From Sphingopyxis sp. H073 (GTDB lineage Bacteria; Pseudomonadota; Alphaproteobacteria; Sphingomonadales; Sphingomonadaceae), in the NCBI RefSeq assembly GCF_001468395.1, contig NZ_LNSG01000016.1, positions 1 through 61,970 on the forward strand: a stretch of DNA of 61,970 bases, in the 5' to 3' direction. Made by a program: the position numbers and the translations under genes. This document shows, in pieces, positions 26,504 to 35,737 of the stretch (positions within the stretch are counted from its first letter, which is position 1; every line of letters starts with the position of its first letter). The notes below the pieces were generated by a model. It made no database searches, was not told the origin of the DNA, and worked only from the letters and a program-made list of their open reading frames with translations.

Positions 26504-27784
26504 ATGGCGACCTTGCTGGAGCCCGCCGTGCAATTGCCGACAAGCAACGCGCGCTCGGCGGGCTTCTGTCCCGACGCGCTCGGCCGTATCGATCGTTTCT
26601 ATGGCGAAATGGTCGGGGGCGGGTTGATGCCCAACATGGCCTATGCGCTGGCGCGCAAGGGTCAGGTCTTCGCCCGCGGACATATGGGCTGGGCCGATCG
26701 CGAGACCGGCCGGCCGATAGAGGCCGACAGCATCTACCGGCTGCTGTCGCTGACCAAGGCCTATTCGGGGGTCGCGGCGATGATTCTCGTCGAGGCGGGG
26801 CTGATCCGTGTCGACGATCCGGTCGCCGACTATATTCCCGCCTTCGCGAACATGAAGGTCTGGACCGAGACCGGGCTGGTTCCGGCCAGGACGGCGATCA
26901 CGATCGACCACCTCGTCACGCATATGTCGGGGCTGACCTCGGGCTTCTTCGCGGGGCCCGTGCCCGATCTCTATCTCGCCAACGGCCTGCAGGAGGGGAC
27001 GCGCGAGGCGCAGCAGCCGACGCTCGCGGAGTATGTCGACAAGCTGGCGTCATTGCCCCTGATCGCGGAACCCGGCACGGCGTGGAACTACAGCGAGGGT
27101 CTCGCGGTCCTCGGCCGGATCGTCGAGATCGTCAGCGGGATGCGCTATGCCGATTTTCTGAAGACGCATCTCTTCGATCCGATCGGCGCCACAGACACCG
27201 GCTTTTTCGTGCCGCACGACGAGCAGCACCGGCTGGTCAAGCTCTACGCTGCGCAGCCCTACACCGGCGGGCTCGAAGAATGCACGACGATGCGCTTTCC
27301 GCGGCCGGGTGGTCCGACTTTTCACCCCCTCGACGTGACGCGGCAGCCGAGCGCCGACCTCGGCGGCGCGGGGCTCGCCGGGACGGTCGACGACGTATTG
27401 CGCTTTGCGATGATGCTCGCCCGAAAGGGCGCACTCGGCGAGGCGCGCGTATTGAAGCCCGAAAGCGTCGCCGAACTCCGCCGCGGGCGCGTCATCGACC
27501 GGCTCGGCAGACATGCCATGATGAAAATGCCGCTCGACGAGCGGGGCGTCGGCCTCGACATGGGGATGGGCGTTGTCGTCGTGCGCGAACCCGAGCTTGC
27601 GAGGGACGCAGGCGGGCAGGGAAGCTTCAGCTTTGGCGGCTCGGCGGGAACGCGCTTCTGGGTCGATCCCGAACTCGAGCTCGCGGCGGTCTTCTTCACC
27701 CAGACCATCAACTCGCCCGCACCCTATTTTGCGCCATTCTCGCGCTTCGTTTATGAAGCCTTGCGTGCGGGGAGCGCGCGATGA
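26504..27784 (+). CDS. serine hydrolase, beta-lactamase class C fold
   Basis: A 426-residue protein beginning 1 base after the receptor stop. The nucleophile motif is S82-L-T-K85 (YRLLSLTKAYSG). The second motif reads Y196-S-E where YxN is usual, and a Gly-rich strand (SFGGSAGTRF) replaces the KTG box. No signal peptide is seen. Proteins of this kind (COG1680) are esterases or peptidases more often than beta-lactamases. It overlaps the MFS gene by 4 bp, so the three genes appear to be one unit. Confidence 0.85.
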   Translation: MATLLEPAVQLPTSNARSAGFCPDALGRIDRFYGEMVGGGLMPNMAYALARKGQVFARGHMGWADRETGRPIEADSIYRLLSLTKAYSGVAAMILVEAGLIRVDDPVADYIPAFANMKVWTETGLVPARTAITIDHLVTHMSGLTSGFFAGPVPDLYLANGLQEGTREAQQPTLAEYVDKLASLPLIAEPGTAWNYSEGLAVLGRIVEIVSGMRYADFLKTHLFDPIGATDTGFFVPHDEQHRLVKLYAAQPYTGGLEECTTMRFPRPGGPTFHPLDVTRQPSADLGGAGLAGTVDDVLRFAMMLARKGALGEARVLKPESVAELRRGRVIDRLGRHAMMKMPLDERGVGLDMGMGVVVVREPELARDAGGQGSFSFGGSAGTRFWVDPELELAAVFFTQTINSPAPYFAPFSRFVYEALRAGSAR

Positions 27785-29097
27785 CCACACCCGATCTCCC
27801 CATGGAAAAGGTTGCCACGATGGTTCCGGCACAGGCAGGCGGCCATCGCTACGCGCTCGCGCTGTTGCTCGGCGCGAGCACGCTCAGCGCGGTCGACCGC
27901 CAGATTCTGAATGTTCTCGTCGAACCGATCCGCCGCGATCTCAGTTTATCGGATACGCAGATCGGGCTGATGACCGGGCTCGCCTTCGCGCTCTTCTACG
28001 CGACGATGGCGCTGCCGCTCGCGCGGTTCGCCGAACGGATGCGGCGGCCGCTGCTGCTCGGCGGCTGCATGGCGCTGTGGAGTCTGTTCACGATGGTCTG
28101 CGGTGCGGCGCAGAGCTTTGTCCAGTTGTTCGTCGCGCGCGTCCTGGTCGGGGTCGGCGAGGCGGGAAGCGGTCCCGCGTCGCATGCGCTCGTCACCGAC
28201 ATCACGCCGCCCGAAAAGCGTGCCCGAGCGCTCGCGCTCGTCGGTTCGGGCCAGCCGCTCGGGGCGCTGATCGGGCTTGCGTGCGGCGGGATTGCGGCCG
28301 ACGCTTTCGGCTGGCGCTGGGCGTTTGTGCTCGCCGGTTTCCCCGGTATTGTCCTCGCGCTCCTGATGCTGTTCACGCTGCGCGATCCGCGGCCCGCGAT
28401 CGGCGCCGACGATGCGGTGCCGTCGGCGCGCGAGGCGCTCGGCGTGCTCGCGCACAAGTTCAGCTTCTGGATGTTCGTCACGGGTTCGTCCTTCGTTTCG
28501 ACGACGACGCTCGCTTTCGGTGCCTTTTTCGGCTCGCTGCTGATCCGCAACCACACGCCCGAACTCGAGGCGCTGGCTGCGCGCTTAAGTCCCGGCCTCG
28601 GCGCGACGAGCGTCGTCGGCGCCATGCTCGCCCTCGCGTTCGGAGCAGCCGGCGCGTTGGGGGTCATCGTCGGCGGAATGATCACCGATCGGCTGCGCGC
28701 GCGCGACCCTGCTGCCTACCTCGGCGTCCCCGCGCTGGCTTCGCTTGCGAGCACCCCTTGCTTCGTCGCCGCAGCGATGATCGCCGCGCCGCTCACCGCG
28801 CTCGGCTTCCTCTCGCTCGGTATCGTCATTTCGAGCTTTGCGATGGCGCCGGTTCTGGCCGGAGCGCAGAGCATCGTGCCCGTGCGGATGCGGGCGACGA
28901 CCTCGGCGGTGCTGTTTCTGATCGTCAATTTCGTCGCGCTCGGGGTTGGGCCGCTCAGCGTCGGCATCCTCAGCGACGCGATCGGCGGCAGCGAAGGCTT
29001 GCGCCTCGCGCTCGCCTGGTCGGCGATCGGTGGGCCGCTCGCGGCGATCGCCTTCTGGGCGGGGCGCCCCGCGCTCGTCCGCGACATCGAAGGCTGA
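27781..29097 (+). CDS. MFS transporter
   Basis: A 438-residue inner-membrane protein with about 12 helices. Residues about 35-60 (LSAVDRQILNVLVEPIRRDL, then SDTQIGLMTGLAF) resemble Spinster-type MFS members common in sphingomonads. The A-motif loop is modified (RFAERMRRPLLLGG). It starts at the ATGA overlap with the upstream hydrolase. Likely to move the substrate or its hydrolysis product across the inner membrane; the direction is not shown. Confidence 0.88.
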   Translation: MTTPDLPMEKVATMVPAQAGGHRYALALLLGASTLSAVDRQILNVLVEPIRRDLSLSDTQIGLMTGLAFALFYATMALPLARFAERMRRPLLLGGCMALWSLFTMVCGAAQSFVQLFVARVLVGVGEAGSGPASHALVTDITPPEKRARALALVGSGQPLGALIGLACGGIAADAFGWRWAFVLAGFPGIVLALLMLFTLRDPRPAIGADDAVPSAREALGVLAHKFSFWMFVTGSSFVSTTTLAFGAFFGSLLIRNHTPELEALAARLSPGLGATSVVGAMLALAFGAAGALGVIVGGMITDRLRARDPAAYLGVPALASLASTPCFVAAAMIAAPLTALGFLSLGIVISSFAMAPVLAGAQSIVPVRMRATTSAVLFLIVNFVALGVGPLSVGILSDAIGGSEGLRLALAWSAIGGPLAAIAFWAGRPALVRDIEG

Positions 29098-29206
29098 CCG
29101 CTTTGGCAAAAAGCGTCGGGTGATTGGCGTGGCGGCGGCGGCGCCGGCGAGCCAGCTTTCCAAATATAGCGTCGGCCCGGATGTGCGGCGCAATGGGAGA
29201 CGACAC

Positions 29207-30391
29207 GTGACTGCCAAGTGGAATCCGTCGATATCGACGGCGCCTGAAAGCTATCCGCATCTCGAAAATGCGAAGATCAAGGGGCATTGCGACACGCGCT
29301 TCGAACCGGTGAGGCAAGCGCTCGAGTTCAGCTTCGCGATGGGCGAGGATGTGGGGGCGTCGGTCGCGGTCTTTGTCGATGGCGAACCGGTCGTCGACAT
29401 CTGGGGCGGCTATTTCGACGCCGACTTCGACCGCCCCTGGGATCGCGACACGATCATCACCACCCATTCGACGACGAAGACGATGACCGCGATGGCGGCG
29501 CTCGTCCTGGCCGACAGCGGCGACCTCGATCTCGACGCGCCGGTTGCTAAATATTGGCCCGAGTTCGCGGCCGAAGGAAAAGCTGAAATCCCCGTTCGCT
29601 GGCTGCTCGGCCATACGTCGGGCCTCGCCGGATGGACCGAAGATGTCAGCTGGGCCGATGTCTACGACCTCGAAAAGAGCAAGGCGCTGCTCGCCGCGCA
29701 GGCTCCGTGGTGGGAGGCCGGCACTGCGTCGGGCTATCACGGGATCACGCAGGGGCATCTCATCAGCGGGGTGATCGAACGTATCACCGGCAAGACGCTC
29801 GGCCGCTATTTCGCGGACCATGTCGCGGGGCCGCTCGGTGCGGACTATCATATCGGGATCGATGCCAGCGAGGATCATCGCATCGCCAGCTTCGTCCAGG
29901 CGACGCCGAAGCAATTGCCATCGGGCAATCCGATCGCCGAGCGTGTCGGACTCAATCCCGTCCTCAGCCCCAGACTCTCGACGACCAGCGACTGGCGACG
30001 CGCCGAAATCGGCGCTGCGAACGGGCAGGGGAACGCGCGGTCGGTCGCGACGGTCCATTCGGCGCTCGCCTGCGGCAGCGCCAACGGCGTCACGCTGTTG
30101 TCCGATGCCGGGCGCTTGCGGGCGCTCGAAGTGCAGGCCGACGGCATCGATTTGCTCCTTGGATTGCCGGTCAAATGGGGCATGGGCTTCGCGCTCGAAT
30201 CGCCGCTGCGCCAGAATCGTCCGGGGCACCGCGTCGCCTATTGGGGCGGCCAGGGCGGCTCATCCTGCCTTGTCGATTTCGACGAACGCATGTCGGTCGC
30301 CTTCGTGATGAACCGCTTCGTCGAAGGCCCGGGCGAATCGGTCCGCGGTAGCCGCATCATCGAGGCGGCCTATCAGAGCCTGGGGCGCTGA
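29207..30391 (+). CDS. EstB-like serine hydrolase (beta-lactamase family)
   Basis: A 394-residue protein from the GTG at 29207 with GGGAG 8 bases upstream; an ATG at 29193 runs into a stop. The nucleophile motif is S88-T-T-K91 (TTHSTTKTMTAMAA), and Tyr177 in GYHGITQGHL matches the second catalytic residue of EstB-type esterases. The C-terminal YWGGQGGSSCLVD supplies the Gly-rich strand. No signal peptide. It differs from the hydrolase at 26504, so the cluster carries two esterase-type activities. It precedes the CoA ligase by 1 base. Confidence 0.86.
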   Translation: MTAKWNPSISTAPESYPHLENAKIKGHCDTRFEPVRQALEFSFAMGEDVGASVAVFVDGEPVVDIWGGYFDADFDRPWDRDTIITTHSTTKTMTAMAALVLADSGDLDLDAPVAKYWPEFAAEGKAEIPVRWLLGHTSGLAGWTEDVSWADVYDLEKSKALLAAQAPWWEAGTASGYHGITQGHLISGVIERITGKTLGRYFADHVAGPLGADYHIGIDASEDHRIASFVQATPKQLPSGNPIAERVGLNPVLSPRLSTTSDWRRAEIGAANGQGNARSVATVHSALACGSANGVTLLSDAGRLRALEVQADGIDLLLGLPVKWGMGFALESPLRQNRPGHRVAYWGGQGGSSCLVDFDERMSVAFVMNRFVEGPGESVRGSRIIEAAYQSLGR

Positions 30392-30392
30392 C

Positions 30393-31871
30393 GTGGGCGA
30401 CCTGCTTCCGATCGGCGATGTTCCCGGCCACTATGCGCGCCAGTTCGGCCCCGATCGCTGGGCGCTCGAACATAATGGCGAGGTCATGACATGGGCCGAG
30501 CTCGAACGGCGCGCGAACCGCCGCGCCTGGGCGCTTGCCGCGCAAGGAGTCCGCGACGACGATATCGTCATGCTGTCGCTGCCGAACGGCAATGCGCTGT
30601 ACGAGCTGACCTTCGCGATCTGGAAATGCGGCGCGACGCCCTGCGTCGTCTCTTCGAAGCTGCCGCTGGCCGAGATCAAGGCGATCGTCGCGCTTGCGCG
30701 GCCGCGGATGATCATCGCGGCCGATGCGGCACTCGCCGTGGCGATCGAGGCCATGCCCGTATCCTTCGGTCTCGACGGCGGCTGCGACCTTCCGTTTCCG
30801 ACGCGCGTCCCGAAACATTGGAAGGCGATGCCTTCGGGCGGATCGACGGGTCGGCCAAAGATCATTGTCGATCATCAGCCCGGCGTCGTTGACCTGTCGG
30901 TCGCGGCGACGATGGGACTGCCCGAGGGCAAGGTCGTGCTGAACCCCGGCCCGTGCCATCACAATGCCCCCTTTGCATTCTCGCACATCGCGCTGGGCCG
31001 CGGGAACAGCCTGGTTGGCATGACCAAATTCGACGCGGCGCAGGCGCTTGCATTGATCGAATCGCACAAGGTCGCGTGGGTCGTGTTCGTCCCGACAATG
31101 ATGAACCGCATCGCGAAGCTTCCCGACGAAATTCGCGCGGGCGCCGATCTCTCGTCGCTCGAACGGGTGTGGCATATGGCGGCACCGATGCCGCCGTGGC
31201 TTAAGCAGGAATGGATCGACTGGATCGGGGCCGAGAAGATCTGGGAATATTATGGCGGCACCGAACGCCAGGGAGCGACGGTGATCAGCGGCGAGGAATG
31301 GCTGGCGCATCGGGGCTCGGTGGGCCGCGCCGTCGAGTGCGAGATTTGCATTCTCGGTGAGGACGGGCAGCCGGTGCCGCAGGGCGAGATCGGCGAAATA
31401 TTCCTGCTCCCGCCGGGTGGTCTGGGCTCAACCTATCACTATCTCGGCGCCGCGGCGAAGCAGGCGGCGGGAGGCTATGAATCGATCGGCGATCATGGCT
31501 GGCTCGACGAAGAAGGCTATCTCTATCTCGCCGACCGGCGCACCGACATGATCGTTTCGGGCGGCGCGAACATCTACCCGGCCGAGATCGAAAATGCGTT
31601 GATGGAATATCCGGGCGTCGAATGCGCGGTCGTAATCGGTCTGCCCGACGATGATATGGGCGCGCGCGTCCATGCGATCGTGCGTCCCGACCCCGCCGCG
31701 GGTCGGACGCCGAATGCGGACGCGCTGCTCGCATTCCTCGGCGACCGGCTGGTGCGCTACAAGATGCCGCGCTCGATTGAATTCACCGCCGAGGAACTAC
31801 GCGACGATGCCGGCAAGGTGCGGCGGAGCGCGCTTCGCGAAGCGCGGATCGCAGCGGCGGTTGCTGCTTGA
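30393..31871 (+). CDS. AMP-forming acyl-CoA synthetase
   Basis: A 492-residue ANL-superfamily enzyme. The P-loop is AMPSGGSTGRPKIIV. Adenylation motifs include WEYYGGTERQG (A5) and GDHGWLDEEGYLYLADRRTDM (A7/A8). SGGANIYPAEIEN follows. The catalytic C-terminal Lys is in DDAGKVRRSAL. The enzyme activates a carboxylic acid as the acyl-AMP and then the CoA thioester. It starts with GTG one base after the EstB-like stop, so it is the last gene of the receptor-hydrolase-transporter set. The SGGSTG form of the P-loop is seen in ligases for bulky acids, but the substrate is open. Confidence 0.9.
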   Translation: MGDLLPIGDVPGHYARQFGPDRWALEHNGEVMTWAELERRANRRAWALAAQGVRDDDIVMLSLPNGNALYELTFAIWKCGATPCVVSSKLPLAEIKAIVALARPRMIIAADAALAVAIEAMPVSFGLDGGCDLPFPTRVPKHWKAMPSGGSTGRPKIIVDHQPGVVDLSVAATMGLPEGKVVLNPGPCHHNAPFAFSHIALGRGNSLVGMTKFDAAQALALIESHKVAWVVFVPTMMNRIAKLPDEIRAGADLSSLERVWHMAAPMPPWLKQEWIDWIGAEKIWEYYGGTERQGATVISGEEWLAHRGSVGRAVECEICILGEDGQPVPQGEIGEIFLLPPGGLGSTYHYLGAAAKQAAGGYESIGDHGWLDEEGYLYLADRRTDMIVSGGANIYPAEIENALMEYPGVECAVVIGLPDDDMGARVHAIVRPDPAAGRTPNADALLAFLGDRLVRYKMPRSIEFTAEELRDDAGKVRRSALREARIAAAVAA

Positions 31872-31887
31872 CCGCGCGGTGGCCCGG

Positions 31888-32508
31888 CTAGCGGCGTTCG
31901 GCAGCGGCGCGGAACAGCGCAGCCAGCTGCGCCGCGTCGCGTTCGCTGTCCCAATGGGACCCCGGGGCGATGTTTAGCCGCGTGACCAGATAGCCGAGAT
32001 GGAGGCTGAGGAACGATCGCGCGAGAAAGGCGGTGTCGGCATCGGGTGCAATCGCTCCGCCCGCCTTCAACGTGTCGAGACAAGCGACAAGCGGTCGCCA
32101 CAGCCGCGACAACCACACCGGGCTGTAGCGCGCCTTGAAGGTCGGATTTTGAAGGATTTCGACCAGAAACATGCGGCCGGCGTCCGATCCCGTACCCTGT
32201 GCCTTCGCGCGCTCGACGATCACCGCCCGGTTCCATCGCTCGAAGGCGTCCCACGTACGCGGCGGGTCGGTCTCGAGCTGCACGAACAGCGACTGGTCGA
32301 GTTGTTCGATCGCGACGCGGTCGAGCACTTCGGTGAGCAGCCCTTCCTTGCTGCCGAACTGTTTGAACAGCGTGCGCTCCGTACTCTTCGCGCGCTCGGC
32401 GATCTCGCGTGTCGTCATTCCGGCGAGCCCCTTTTCGATCAGCAGCGCCGCCGCTGCCTCGATCAGCGCCGCGCGCTTCGCATCACCCCTTTTCATCGTT
32501 TCGGTCAC
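31888..32508 (-). CDS. TetR-family regulator
   Basis: A 206-residue protein from the GTG at 32508; an ATG at 32496 is an alternative. The N-terminal helix-turn-helix is MTTREIAERAKSTERTLFKQF. The C-terminal domain (about 70-200) is a helical ligand domain. It is divergent from the nitroreductase across 93 bp that hold a strong palindrome, suggesting it represses that promoter. Confidence 0.88.
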   Translation of the reverse strand: MTETMKRGDAKRAALIEAAAALLIEKGLAGMTTREIAERAKSTERTLFKQFGSKEGLLTEVLDRVAIEQLDQSLFVQLETDPPRTWDAFERWNRAVIVERAKAQGTGSDAGRMFLVEILQNPTFKARYSPVWLSRLWRPLVACLDTLKAGGAIAPDADTAFLARSFLSLHLGYLVTRLNIAPGSHWDSERDAAQLAALFRAAAERR

Positions 32509-32535
32509 GTCGAACCCCGGAAGTATAGCAATCAC

Positions 32536-32578
32536 TTTACATTTAATACGAATCAATGTATAGCGTCCACTATACATT
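32536..32578 (+). promoter_or_regulatory. promoter with TetR-type operator
   Basis: TTTACA (32536-32541), a 17-bp spacer and TATAGC (32559-32564) make a good sigma-70-type promoter toward the nitroreductase. The -10 lies inside a perfect inverted repeat, AATGTATAG (32555-32563) and CTATACATT (32570-32578), with a 6-bp spacer. A TetR dimer bound there would block the promoter. Confidence 0.6.
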
Positions 32579-32601
32579 ATGCGCTCAGGAGACATTTTCC
32601 G

Positions 32602-33321
32602 ATGCTTGCCGCCGCCGAATTGAAACCGCACTCCGTCGAAGGCGCCACCGACATGGTCGATGCGACGATCAGAGCACGCCATGCCGCCCGCCGCTTCCGC
32701 AAAGACCCGGTGCCAGCGGCTATGGTTCGCGATATCCTCGACGTGGCACGCTATGCGCCGAGCGGGACGAACATCCAGCCGTGGCGGGCGTGGGTCGTCA
32801 CCGGCACCGCGCGCGACCGGTTGTGCGCTGCGACGGTGGACGCTTTGCTCGCCAGCGGCCCGCAGCCGCAGGAAGAAGAGTATAGATATTACCCCACCGA
32901 GTTTCCCGAGGCGATCCTTGCGCGTCGCATGGCGTTCGGGGCGGCCTTCGGCGCCGCACTCGGCATCGCGCACGACGACATGAACGGCCGGATGCGCGCG
33001 ATGGCGCGCCAGTTCCTCTTCTTCGATGCGCCGGTCGGGATCATCTTCACGATGGACCGCGCACTCGAACTCGGCAGTTTCCTCGACTATGGCTGCTTCC
33101 TGCAGAACGTCATGCTCGCCGCCAAGGTGCGCGGCCTTGACACCTGCGCGCAGCAGAGCTGGTGTCAATTCCACCGCGTGATCCGCGCCGAACTCGGCAT
33201 CCCCGAAGGCGAGATGCTGGTGTGCGGCATGTCGCTCGGCTGGGCCGACGAAGCCGCGCCCGAAAACAACCTCGATCTGGGCCGCGCCCCGATCGAGGAT
33301 TTCGCCACCTTTTGTGAATGA
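32602..33321 (+). CDS. nitroreductase family protein
   Basis: A 239-residue FMN-dependent nitroreductase-fold protein from the ATG at 32602 with AGGAG upstream. FMN-contact segments are RHAARRFRKDPVP (about 26-38) and APSGTNIQPW (about 53-62). The C-terminal half has DTCAQQSWCQF and CGMSLGWAD. It is a paralogue of the protein at 136-831. It is the first gene after the TetR operator and is followed by two hotdog thioesterases, implying action on a CoA-linked or nitro/unsaturated intermediate; that is inference. Confidence 0.87.
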   Translation: MLAAAELKPHSVEGATDMVDATIRARHAARRFRKDPVPAAMVRDILDVARYAPSGTNIQPWRAWVVTGTARDRLCAATVDALLASGPQPQEEEYRYYPTEFPEAILARRMAFGAAFGAALGIAHDDMNGRMRAMARQFLFFDAPVGIIFTMDRALELGSFLDYGCFLQNVMLAAKVRGLDTCAQQSWCQFHRVIRAELGIPEGEMLVCGMSLGWADEAAPENNLDLGRAPIEDFATFCE

Positions 33322-33334
33322 GGACAAGACCCGA

Positions 33335-33781
33335 ATGACCGACGAATCCCCGCAAGTGCTGAGCTACCGCGGCGTCGTCTATCCATGGCACTGCGATCAG
33401 ATGGGCCACATGAACGTCATGTGGTACACCGGAAAATTCGACGAAGCGACGTGGAACCTCTTTGCCGAACTGGGCCTAACGCAGGCCTATCTAGCCGCGA
33501 ACGGACGCGGGATGGCGGCGGTCGAACAGACGACGCGATATCTGCGAGAGCTGGTTGCGGGTGACACGGTCACCATCACCTCGCGCCTCGTCGAGGTGCG
33601 CGAAAAGGTGCTGCGATTCGAGCATTCGATGGTCCGGACGACCGACGGCATCCTCGCGGCGACATCGGCGATCACCGGGGTTCACCTCGACACGGCGCTG
33701 CGTAAGGCGTGCGCTTTTGAAGAGGATGTTCGTCGCCGAGCGGCAGCGATGATCGGAGGGCATACAGCCGATCCGGTGTAG
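33335..33781 (+). CDS. acyl-CoA thioesterase (4HBT hotdog fold)
   Basis: A 148-residue protein. The YbgC/4HBT signature is HCDQMGHMNVMWY (about residues 20-32), with catalytic Asp in HCDQMGHMN. A GTG at 33314 in the same frame overlaps the nitroreductase end; I prefer the ATG at 33335, which has GAGGA upstream. The family hydrolyses acyl- or aryl-CoA thioesters. It lies in the nitroreductase-thioesterase-thioesterase run. Confidence 0.86.
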   Translation: MTDESPQVLSYRGVVYPWHCDQMGHMNVMWYTGKFDEATWNLFAELGLTQAYLAANGRGMAAVEQTTRYLRELVAGDTVTITSRLVEVREKVLRFEHSMVRTTDGILAATSAITGVHLDTALRKACAFEEDVRRRAAAMIGGHTADPV

Positions 33782-33793
33782 AAGGAGACGAAG

Positions 33794-34222
33794 ATGAGAC
33801 CCCCACCCATCGGTTTGTCATTCCGGTCGACGATCATGGTCGATGCTATGCTGACGGTGCCGCAAATCCCGCTGCCGCTTGGCGTCATGGCGAACATGCC
33901 GCCGGTCTTTGCGACCGCCTATATGATCGCCTTTATCGAGGCGACATGCATCGAGGCGCTGGCGCCCTATCTGGGCGAGGGCGAGGCGACGGTGGGCACG
34001 CATGTCGATATCAGTCACGCCGCGGCGACGCCGGTTGGCATGCGTGTGACCGCCGAGGTGGTGCTCGAAGCCCTCGAACGGCGCAAGCTTCGCTTCCGGG
34101 TTTGTTGTTACGATGAAGCCCATCTGATCGGCGAAGGGTTTCACGAGCGTGCCGTGATTGATGCGGCCGCATTCTCGGCGCGGACTTCGGCTAAGCTGGC
34201 GTCGGGCGGGGTGACTGGATAG
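33794..34222 (+). CDS. FlK-like hotdog thioesterase family protein
   Basis: A 142-residue protein resembling fluoroacetyl-CoA thioesterase FlK: ATAYMIAFIEATCIEALAPY carries the family Glu, and TVGTHVDISHAAATPVG carries the His. FlK-like proteins mostly act on small acyl-CoAs; the fluoroacetate specificity is not implied. It begins 12 bp after the other thioesterase. Confidence 0.8.
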   Translation: MRPPPIGLSFRSTIMVDAMLTVPQIPLPLGVMANMPPVFATAYMIAFIEATCIEALAPYLGEGEATVGTHVDISHAAATPVGMRVTAEVVLEALERRKLRFRVCCYDEAHLIGEGFHERAVIDAAAFSARTSAKLASGGVTG

Positions 34223-34430
34223 GAAAGCGCACGGCATTATCGGGCGTTGCATCATGCGGGGTTGATCCCGTTTGCGTTGATTCTGGTCCGCCTTCTCGTC
34301 CGGCACGGCCAAGGAATAGCCCCAAAACCTTCCCGTGCGGCATGCAAGAGCCCGCGCGATTTCGGGCGACATCTTCGTCCGCGCCGGCATCGGTCCGCGC
34401 TTTTGCCGCGCGTCCCGGCCTTGTGCGCGA

Positions 34431-35567
34431 CTAATCGCCGGCGAGCGCCTCGATCAGACGATCGACGTCGGAGTCCGTCACATGCAGGTGCGGCGCGATG
34501 CGGATCGCGTCCCCGCGCTGGCTGACATGGATGTTGCGCGCACGCAGAAGCCCGATCAGGTCCTGCGGGTCTCCGGCAACCGACAAGCCAAGGATGTGCC
34601 GGCTGCGGAAGTGCGGGGCCAATATTTCGTAGCCGAGCGGCGCGACGGCGGCCGCGATCCGGTCGGTGATCGCGCCCAATCGCGCCTCGATACCCGCAAT
34701 CCCCCATTGTTCGATCTGACGAAGCGCCGCGATCGCGCCCGGCAACACGGTCGTCACACAGGTCTCGCCGACGTCGTACCGCCGCGCGCCGGCGCGATAC
34801 TCGGCGCAATAATCGGCGAGGCGCGTGAAATCCTGCGCATTGCTTCGCGCCAGCCAGCTTTCCTCGAGCGGACGTTCGCCGTGCCAACGCGGATCGACGT
34901 AGAGCAGCGAAAAGTCGTAGGGGCAAAGCAGCCATTTATAGCCTGCCGCAACCATGAAGTCGGGCCGTACGGCAGCGAGGTCGAGCGGCGCCGCGCCGAG
35001 CGACTGGGTGACGTCTAGAACGAGGACCGTACCGTTCGCGCGGCATGCCGCGCCGATCGCGACAAGGTCGAAGGTGGCGCCGTCGGTCCAGTGACACGCC
35101 GAGAGTGCGGCGATACGGACCGACGGATCGAGTGCGGCGAGCACCGCCCGCGTCCAGTCGCCATCGGCCGGACGCCCGGCGGTCCGGATGGCCGCGCCGC
35201 GCTCGGCGGCGATCCGCTGCCAGGGGAATATATTCGATGGGAATTCCTGCGCGGCCACCAGGATATGGTCGCCCGCTTGCAACCGCGGCTCGAGAATGCG
35301 CGCGGCGGTACTGATGCCATAGCTTGCGGCGGGCACGATGGCGAAGTTCTCAGCGGCGGTGCCGAAGAGCGCCGCGGAGACGTCGCGCAGGGTTTCGGCA
35401 TCGGCGAAGAAATCCCCGGGGGCGCGCTCCCAAGGCCGCAACTTCGCGCCTGCCCCGCATACGAGCGCGTCGCGCGAAGCGCGGAGCAGCGGCGCATTAT
35501 ACGCGGTGTTGAAATAGGCGACATCGTCGGGGATCTCGAAAAGGGCGCGACAGGAGAGGTTCGGCAT
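34431..35567 (-). CDS. class V aminotransferase-fold PLP enzyme
   Basis: A 378-residue protein. The PLP Lys is in VAAGYKWLLCPYD, and VLDVTQSLGAAPLDL holds the cofactor Asp and Gln. The start ATG at 35567 is preceded by AGGAGAGG on the minus strand. SufS/CsdA-like family members catalyse desulfuration, racemisation or transamination; no Cys loop typical of cysteine desulfurases is obvious. It is convergent with the thioesterases, across a 208-bp gap (34223-34430) in which I see nothing. Confidence 0.82.
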   Translation of the reverse strand: MPNLSCRALFEIPDDVAYFNTAYNAPLLRASRDALVCGAGAKLRPWERAPGDFFADAETLRDVSAALFGTAAENFAIVPAASYGISTAARILEPRLQAGDHILVAAQEFPSNIFPWQRIAAERGAAIRTAGRPADGDWTRAVLAALDPSVRIAALSACHWTDGATFDLVAIGAACRANGTVLVLDVTQSLGAAPLDLAAVRPDFMVAAGYKWLLCPYDFSLLYVDPRWHGERPLEESWLARSNAQDFTRLADYCAEYRAGARRYDVGETCVTTVLPGAIAALRQIEQWGIAGIEARLGAITDRIAAAVAPLGYEILAPHFRSRHILGLSVAGDPQDLIGLLRARNIHVSQRGDAIRIAPHLHVTDSDVDRLIEALAGD

Positions 35568-35691
35568 GCGCGATGCTCTAGCAGTCCCGTCCGGTATGCG
35601 CAGCGAACCATTGCTTGGGCTGATCAAAGCCAGAATTTGCGTTCACGGTATGCCCGTTTGCGAAACTGTTCGCCGGATGACTTTAGGGTAA

Positions 35692-35709
35692 CATGATACG
35701 CGAATCATG
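35692..35709. promoter_or_regulatory. palindrome upstream of the tail-anchored LuxR gene
   Basis: CATGAT (35692-35697) and ATCATG (35704-35709) form an inverted repeat with a 6-bp spacer, 29 bp before the start codon. A possible operator; weak evidence. Confidence 0.25.
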
Positions 35710-35737
35710 CTTCCGCGTAACTTGATTTCGACCCCTG

